A model generated the notes under the pieces. It saw only the letters and a program-made list of their open reading frames with translations. It searched no databases and was not told where the DNA came from. A stretch of 64,000 nucleotides of DNA, taken from assembly GCA_022820485.1 (NCBI GenBank), contig JAJEFJ010000088.1, positions 1-64,000 of the forward strand, given 5' to 3'. This document shows, piece by piece, positions 59,863-64,000 of this stretch. Position numbers and translations under genes: made by a program. This DNA comes from Candidatus Latescibacterota bacterium (lineage in GTDB: Bacteria > Latescibacterota > UBA2968 > UBA8231). The stretch's first letter is position 1. Each line of letters opens with the position of its first letter.

Positions 59863-59921
59863 ACCGAGTGCGTTGAACTCGGTCAACATTGACAGCCGCC
59901 CCCCAGCGCGAAGATATTGAA
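59863..59921. repeat. 59-bp direct repeat, right copy
   Basis: Partner of 58162-58220. Begins ACCGAGTGCGTTGAACTCGG and ends GCGCGAAGATATTGAA, just upstream of the sulfatase start. Confidence 0.5.
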
Positions 59922-59952
59922 GGCTGTTCATCCCCAACTCAGGAGACGCTCA

Positions 59953-61290
59953 GTGCCCAACAAACCGCCGAATGTCGTCCTCGTCTTCGCCGACCAATGG
60001 CGTGCCCAAGCCTTTGGGTACGCCGGCGACCCCAACGTACAAACTCCCAACTTAGACGCCCTAGCGCGCCGCAGCATCAACTGCACCCATGCAGTATCTG
60101 GCTGCTCGGTGTGCTCACCAGCGCGGGCCTCGCTCCTAACCGGTCAATACCCCCTCACGCACGGCGTCTTCGTCAACGACGTAGAGCTAGGCCAAGACGC
60201 CACGAGCATCGCGCAGGCTTTCAGCGCGGGCGGCTACGACACGGCTTACATCGGCAAGTGGCACGTCAATGGCCGGGGCCGCTCTAGCTACATCCCACCC
60301 GAGCGACGGCAGGGCTTCGAATACTGGAAGGTGCTCGAATGCACTCATAACTACAATCATTCCGCGTACTATACCGGTGACTCGGACGAGCAGCTCGTGT
60401 GGGAGGGCTACGACGCCTTGGCCCAGACCCGCGACGCCCAAACATACCTGCGCGACCGCGGCGACAAACCCTTCTTACTCGTCCTATCGTGGGGACCGCC
60501 GCACGCCCCCTATCACACAGCCCCGGAGGAGTACCAAGCCCTGTACGATCCAGCCGCTATCGCCCTGCGGCCCAACGTGCCACCCGACTGGGCCGAAAAC
60601 GCGCGGCAGTGGCTCGCCGGGTACTACGCCCATTGCACGGCCTTGGACGACTGCGTCGGCATGTTGCTCCAGACCCTACAAGAGGAAGGACTGGAACAAG
60701 AGACGATCTTTCTGTTCTTCTCGGATCACGGCGACATGCTCGGCTCGCAGGGCATGGACAAAAAACAAAAGCCCTACGAAGAATCCATCCGCGTGCCATT
60801 CCTGCTGCGCTATCCGGGCATGGACGCCGCCGAGCTCGACGCGCGGATCGACCTGCCGGACATCATGCCGACCCTGTTGGGCCTCTGCGGCCTACCGATT
60901 CCTGCCACCGTAGAAGGGATTAACTTCTCCGAGTACTTACAAGGCGGCCCAGACCCCTCGGACGGCACCGCACTCTTGCAGTGCCCCCATCCCTTTGGGC
61001 AGTGGTGGACCGGCGTCGGCGGCCGATCCTACCGAGGCCTGCGCACCCGCCGCCACACGTACGTCCACGCCCTAGAGGGTCCGTGGCTGCTCTACGACAA
61101 CGAGGCCGATCCCTTCCAACAGGACAACCTCGTCGGCCAACCCGGCCAGCAGGACCTGCTCAACGCATTAGACGCGTCCCTAACGCGCCGCCTCACCGCA
61201 GCCGACGACCTCTTCCTCCCCGGCCCAGCCTATCTCGCGCACCGGGGATACCAAGTAGATGCCCGCGGCACTGTGCCTTATACTAACTGA
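59953..61290 (+). CDS. Sulfatase (formylglycine-dependent)
   Basis: 445 residues from the GTG at 59953 with AGGAG 7 nt upstream; an ATG at 59917 is open but has no site. NVVLVFADQWR supplies the first metal Asp (D14), and CSPARASLLTGQYP (54-67) is the full C-x-P-x-R sulfatase signature, C54 being converted to formylglycine. DTAYIGKWHVNG and FFSDHGDMLGSQGM give further active-site residues. No signal peptide, so cytoplasmic or exported otherwise. Probably removes sulfate from a carbohydrate or small molecule; no anaerobic maturase was seen here. Confidence 0.92.
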   Translation: MPNKPPNVVLVFADQWRAQAFGYAGDPNVQTPNLDALARRSINCTHAVSGCSVCSPARASLLTGQYPLTHGVFVNDVELGQDATSIAQAFSAGGYDTAYIGKWHVNGRGRSSYIPPERRQGFEYWKVLECTHNYNHSAYYTGDSDEQLVWEGYDALAQTRDAQTYLRDRGDKPFLLVLSWGPPHAPYHTAPEEYQALYDPAAIALRPNVPPDWAENARQWLAGYYAHCTALDDCVGMLLQTLQEEGLEQETIFLFFSDHGDMLGSQGMDKKQKPYEESIRVPFLLRYPGMDAAELDARIDLPDIMPTLLGLCGLPIPATVEGINFSEYLQGGPDPSDGTALLQCPHPFGQWWTGVGGRSYRGLRTRRHTYVHALEGPWLLYDNEADPFQQDNLVGQPGQQDLLNALDASLTRRLTAADDLFLPGPAYLAHRGYQVDARGTVPYTN

Positions 61291-61372
61291 CTGACGTTAC
61301 GCAGTGGCTCTTTAGAGCTTCTAACCTAACGGCATGGTGCCGCCGATGTTGGCTGGCATGACCTCGGGCAGG

Positions 61373-61413
61373 CTTCGACAAGCTCAGCCTGCGGCCCCCT
61401 GAGCCTGTCGAAG
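61373..61413. repeat. Palindromic repeat in the sulfatase-SBP gap
   Basis: CTTCGACAAGCTCAG (61373-61387) is mirrored by CTGAGCCTGTCGAAG (61399-61413) with one mismatch. This is a dispersed intergenic palindrome found in many genomes. The gap 61291-61597 also holds a 7-bp hairpin (CCCCGGC/GCCGGGG, 61469-61486) and no gene-like ORF. Confidence 0.6.
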
Positions 61414-61597
61414 GGGCCACAAGCGGCAGATGATAGAAGGATGCGTAACATCAGTAACTGACTGACTTCCCCGGCCTCCGCCGGGGCAGATCCGTGTAAG
61501 CGGGAATCCAGCCTTGCACACGATGCGGACTTCAGCGAGACTACGGCGTATGCAGTCGAGGCGTCGCCCCTACGCTTCACTCATCTAGGAGCACAAC

Positions 61598-62617
61598 ATG
61601 CCCCGCTTCTTTGTATCCTTAGCCCTCTTCTTGGCGGCCTGCTCGTCGTCGCCTAGCGACTCGCCCACGGCCACTTGCGGCGACAGGCAGGTGCTCCAAG
61701 TGGGGTTTTACGCCTTTTTCGCGCCGGTCAGTTACAGTGCCAACCCCGATCCGGGCACGCCCGGGTTTGACGACCATCTTGGCTACGAAGCGGATTTGTT
61801 GACCGCCCTAGCGGCCATGGACGGCGCGGGACTGTCCTTTGCACGCCGGGGTATTGCCGCGTGGGACGATATATGGCTCCAAGCGGCCGGGCCAGACTAC
61901 CACTTGATCGGCGGCGGCATCACTATCCTCGACTCCCGCACCCGCAATGCGGCCGGCGATCAAGTCGTAACCTTTACCTCCGGGCACATCGCCTTCCGCC
62001 AATCGCTGCTGGTTAGGGCTGCCGATGCCGAGCGCTTTGCCAGCCACAGCGACCTGACGAGCGAAGATCGGGTGGGCGTCCTAAGCTCTACCACGGGTGA
62101 GTTTCGCCTGCTGGAACTGACCGGCCTCGTCGATGCCAACGGCGTTCTTGCCGCGGGTACGCGCATTGCGCTGGCCGACGGCGAGATTATAGCCGACGGC
62201 ACAGCCGCTTACACCATCACCGCAGCCGGTGCATCGGCCAATCTCGCTAGTCGGACGCGGCTGGTGCCGCCCACCGCCGACATGCCGCAAGTGATTTACC
62301 TCAACGGGCAAGAAGGGCAAGCAGCCAGCGAATTAGACCTGTTTAACGCCCTCCGAGCCGGCACCATCGACGCCATCGCTCGCGGCGAAATCGGCAACCG
62401 CGACGCCAGCGTTGCTTCTGACGGCGAGTTTGTCGTCGCGGCCCTCGACGAGGCCATTGAGCTGGGGGGATTCGCGCTCGCCGCAGAAGACGCCGCCCTA
62501 GCGGCCTGCATTGACGACAAGATCAACTATCTGACCGATGGCCAGCGCATTGGCTACGGAGAGTGGCGCGCCGATCCAGCGGTTTTTATGGAGCGCACCC
62601 AACAGTGGAACCCCTAA
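61598..62617 (+). CDS. Lipoprotein periplasmic solute-binding protein (SBP family 3-like)
   Basis: 339 residues. Lipobox LAAC with Cys15 after a signal peptide (RFFVSLALFL). VLQVGFYAFFAPVSY starts the type 2 periplasmic binding fold; LGYEADLLTALAAMDG, GGGITILDSRTRNAAG and the hinge regions agree with amino-acid/polar-compound receptors. No ABC permease or ATPase is next to it, so it may be a sensor or orphan receptor. Followed by a Gfo/Idh/MocA gene at 15 nt. Confidence 0.75.
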   Translation: MPRFFVSLALFLAACSSSPSDSPTATCGDRQVLQVGFYAFFAPVSYSANPDPGTPGFDDHLGYEADLLTALAAMDGAGLSFARRGIAAWDDIWLQAAGPDYHLIGGGITILDSRTRNAAGDQVVTFTSGHIAFRQSLLVRAADAERFASHSDLTSEDRVGVLSSTTGEFRLLELTGLVDANGVLAAGTRIALADGEIIADGTAAYTITAAGASANLASRTRLVPPTADMPQVIYLNGQEGQAASELDLFNALRAGTIDAIARGEIGNRDASVASDGEFVVAALDEAIELGGFALAAEDAALAACIDDKINYLTDGQRIGYGEWRADPAVFMERTQQWNP

Positions 62618-62632
62618 CCAAAGGAGCACGAC

Positions 62633-63619
62633 ATGTATAAAGCTGGAGTCATCGGCTGCCGCGGTATTGGCATCGCCCACGCCACCGGCATTGTCACCTC
62701 AGACCGCGCCAGCCTCGCAGCCGCTTGCGACCTCGACGAAGAAACTCTCCGCGAGTTCGAGCAACGCTGGCCGGACGAAAACCTCACCCTGTACCGCGAC
62801 CACCGCGAAATGCTCGACCGCGAATCGCTGGACATCGTCACCGTCGCCACCTCGGATCACCGCCACGCCGACTTAGTCGTCGATGCGGCCAACGCCAGGG
62901 CCAAGGGCATCTTCTGCGAAAAGCCGCTGGCCACCAGCCTCGCAGACGCCGACCGCATGATCGCCGCTTGCGACGCCAACAACACCACCCTGTCGGTCGA
63001 TCACACCCGGCGCTTCATACCCTTGTGGCGCTACGCCAAAGAAGAGATCGTCGATCAAGGCGTCATCGGCCCGGTGCAATACGTCATCGGCACGCTCTCC
63101 GGCCCCCGCGCCATGCTCTTCCGCAACGGCACCCACACCCTCGACGCTATCTGCTACTACGCAGGCGAGCAGCCTCAGTGGGTAGTGGCCGAGTTGGAGG
63201 AAGGGTACGAAGATTACGCCGAGTACCGCGGCGACGGCGGCCACGTACCAGCCACCGAGCCAGGGGCCAACGGGTACATCCATTTTTCTGGGGGAGTGCG
63301 GGGCTTCTACATCGGCGGCTCTAAGACCACGCCAGCACCCAAGCAGCAACTCGAAGTGGTCGGCACTACCGGACGCCTAATTATGGTCGGCGATGGCGGC
63401 ACCCTGTATCGCGGCGAAGAGCCAGAACCCCTCGCGCCACCGACTTGGCCGGTCGAGGGCATTCCCGCCGGCATCCACGAGCTGATCGCAGCCATGGACC
63501 AAGGCGTCGAATCGGTTTCGCCGGGGCGAGCGGGGCACACCGTAGTAGAGCTGATTATCGGGTTTTTAGAATCGCAAAAACAGGGCAACGTGCCGGTGCC
63601 CATTCCGGTACCGAGGTAA
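62633..63619 (+). CDS. Gfo/Idh/MocA family oxidoreductase
   Basis: 328 residues, AAGGAG 7 nt before the ATG. AGVIGCRGIGIAHATGI is the NAD(P) loop, GIFCEKPLATSLADADRMI the EKP motif, and RAMLFRNGTHTLDAICYY the C-terminal domain, as in 24011-25039, with which it shares much sequence. It would oxidise a sugar-like substrate. Ends before a clear terminator. Confidence 0.9.
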   Translation: MYKAGVIGCRGIGIAHATGIVTSDRASLAAACDLDEETLREFEQRWPDENLTLYRDHREMLDRESLDIVTVATSDHRHADLVVDAANARAKGIFCEKPLATSLADADRMIAACDANNTTLSVDHTRRFIPLWRYAKEEIVDQGVIGPVQYVIGTLSGPRAMLFRNGTHTLDAICYYAGEQPQWVVAELEEGYEDYAEYRGDGGHVPATEPGANGYIHFSGGVRGFYIGGSKTTPAPKQQLEVVGTTGRLIMVGDGGTLYRGEEPEPLAPPTWPVEGIPAGIHELIAAMDQGVESVSPGRAGHTVVELIIGFLESQKQGNVPVPIPVPR

Positions 63620-63634
63620 GACCCAACGCTGTAG

Positions 63635-63661
63635 GGGCGTCCCTTGTGGACGCCCTTTTTA
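63635..63661 (+). terminator. Intrinsic terminator of the SBP-dehydrogenase operon
   Basis: Perfect 8-bp stem GGGCGTCC / GGACGCCC with a CTTGT loop, followed by TTTTT. It lies 16 nt after the dehydrogenase stop. Confidence 0.85.
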
Positions 63662-63666
63662 TTTCT

Positions 63667-64000
63667 CTAATCCATCTCCACCACCACCCGCCCATCCTCT
63701 AGGCGCACCGAATAAGTCCGCACCCGCACCTTCTCGGGCTCGCAGAGCGAGCGGCCCGTGCGCACGTCGTATTCCCAGCCGTGCCACGGGCAGCTCAGGA
63801 TCTCGCCCGCGCGTCCCAAGACAATCTCGTCTCCCGGATGCCGCGCCAACGCCGTGCCCCCAACCCGTCCGTCCGACAGACGCGCCCCTTGGTGCGGACA
63901 AACATCGCGCAGCGCATACCAAGCATCCCCCTGCCGTACGATGGCCAAGCCCCGCCCCTCGATCTCGACCCGACGGACCTCGCCGTCGGCAAAGGCAGCG
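63667..64000 (-). CDS. Rieske [2Fe-2S] ferredoxin-like protein, C-terminal part
   Basis: 111 residues visible; the gene continues past the right edge. The Rieske cluster motifs are complete: CPHQGARL and CPWHGWEYD (C-x-H ... C-x2-H). The frame is open and protein-like upstream (FADGEVRRVEIEGRG) to the edge, so the ATG at 63948 is not the start. Probably a small ferredoxin for an oxygenase, or an oxygenase subunit; the PhyH enzymes of the window do not need one. Confidence 0.85.
   Translation of the reverse strand, partial: AAFADGEVRRVEIEGRGLAIVRQGDAWYALRDVCPHQGARLSDGRVGGTALARHPGDEIVLGRAGEILSCPWHGWEYDVRTGRSLCEPEKVRVRTYSVRLEDGRVVVEMD

Noticed and set aside
61326-61580. 84-codon minus-strand ORF in the sulfatase-SBP gap
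   Set aside because: It crosses the dispersed CTTCGACA palindrome and a GC hairpin, and has no family-like content or start signal.

Overview
The window reads as chromosomal DNA of a Gram-negative, uncultured-type bacterium. Evidence for an outer envelope is SP/lipobox-bearing secreted proteins, a TonB-like N-terminus, and surface proteins with FlgD-like C-terminal domains carrying an NPFNP motif. The mixture of phytanoyl-CoA-dioxygenase-like oxygenases, Gfo/Idh/MocA dehydrogenases, sugar isomerases, a sulfatase, VCBS/FG-GAP surface proteins and a sigma-54 regulator is what I associate with Latescibacterota/Poribacteria-like, often marine or sponge-associated, lineages. That assignment is inference from gene content; no rRNA or other phylogenetic marker is present. 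No tRNA or rRNA gene was seen.

Region 1 (1-13,978, almost all minus strand) is a tandemly duplicated module under apparent sigma-54 control. A 1050-residue regulator (beta-propeller + AAA+ + Fis-type HTH) is followed by three 21-bp-spaced palindromes, an intrinsic terminator and a perfect -24/-12 promoter, then by a cysteine-rich exported peptide, a VCBS/FlgD-sorted surface protein, a family 2 glycosyltransferase (deleted in one copy, frameshifted in the other) and a TonB/DUF4159 protein. Two truncated copies of the regulator's HTH end mark the duplication joints. The same palindromes-terminator-promoter block precedes a prepilin-peptidase-like gene at the left edge. A truncated PIN toxin with its UPF0175 antitoxin bounds the regulator.

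Region 2 (14.4-41.1 kb) is mainly catabolic and metabolic: four PhyH-type oxygenases, an SMP-30 lactonase-like protein, an amidohydrolase, a PQQ dehydrogenase, Gfo/Idh/MocA dehydrogenases paired with TIM-barrel isomerases, a propeller glycoside-hydrolase-like protein, YceI and a methyltransferase. Embedded in it are a candidate restriction-modification operon (17.3-20.4 kb) and an Mrr-type endonuclease (25.9-27.1 kb).

Region 3 (39.6-59.8 kb) is a defence island flanked by two paralogous AAA-ATPase/PD-(D/E)XK genes. It contains a complete-looking type I-G set (csb1, csb2, cas3 with C-terminal HD, csb3, cas4-cas1 fusion, cas2), a compact type III set (HD-less cas10 with intact GGDD, csm2, csm3, csm4, no recognisable csm5 or cas6), a CARF effector with a possible RelE-like end, and two arrays sharing one 36-nt repeat. 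The most unusual feature is csb2: a phosphoribosyltransferase domain of about 235 residues is inserted in frame in its middle, together with a short overlapping ORF in another frame. A VapC/Phd-type toxin-antitoxin pair lies between the type I and type III modules.

Region 4 (57.6-64 kb) holds an exported VOC protein, a sulfatase, a lipoprotein solute-binding protein, another Gfo/Idh/MocA dehydrogenase and the C-terminal part of a Rieske protein that runs off the right edge.
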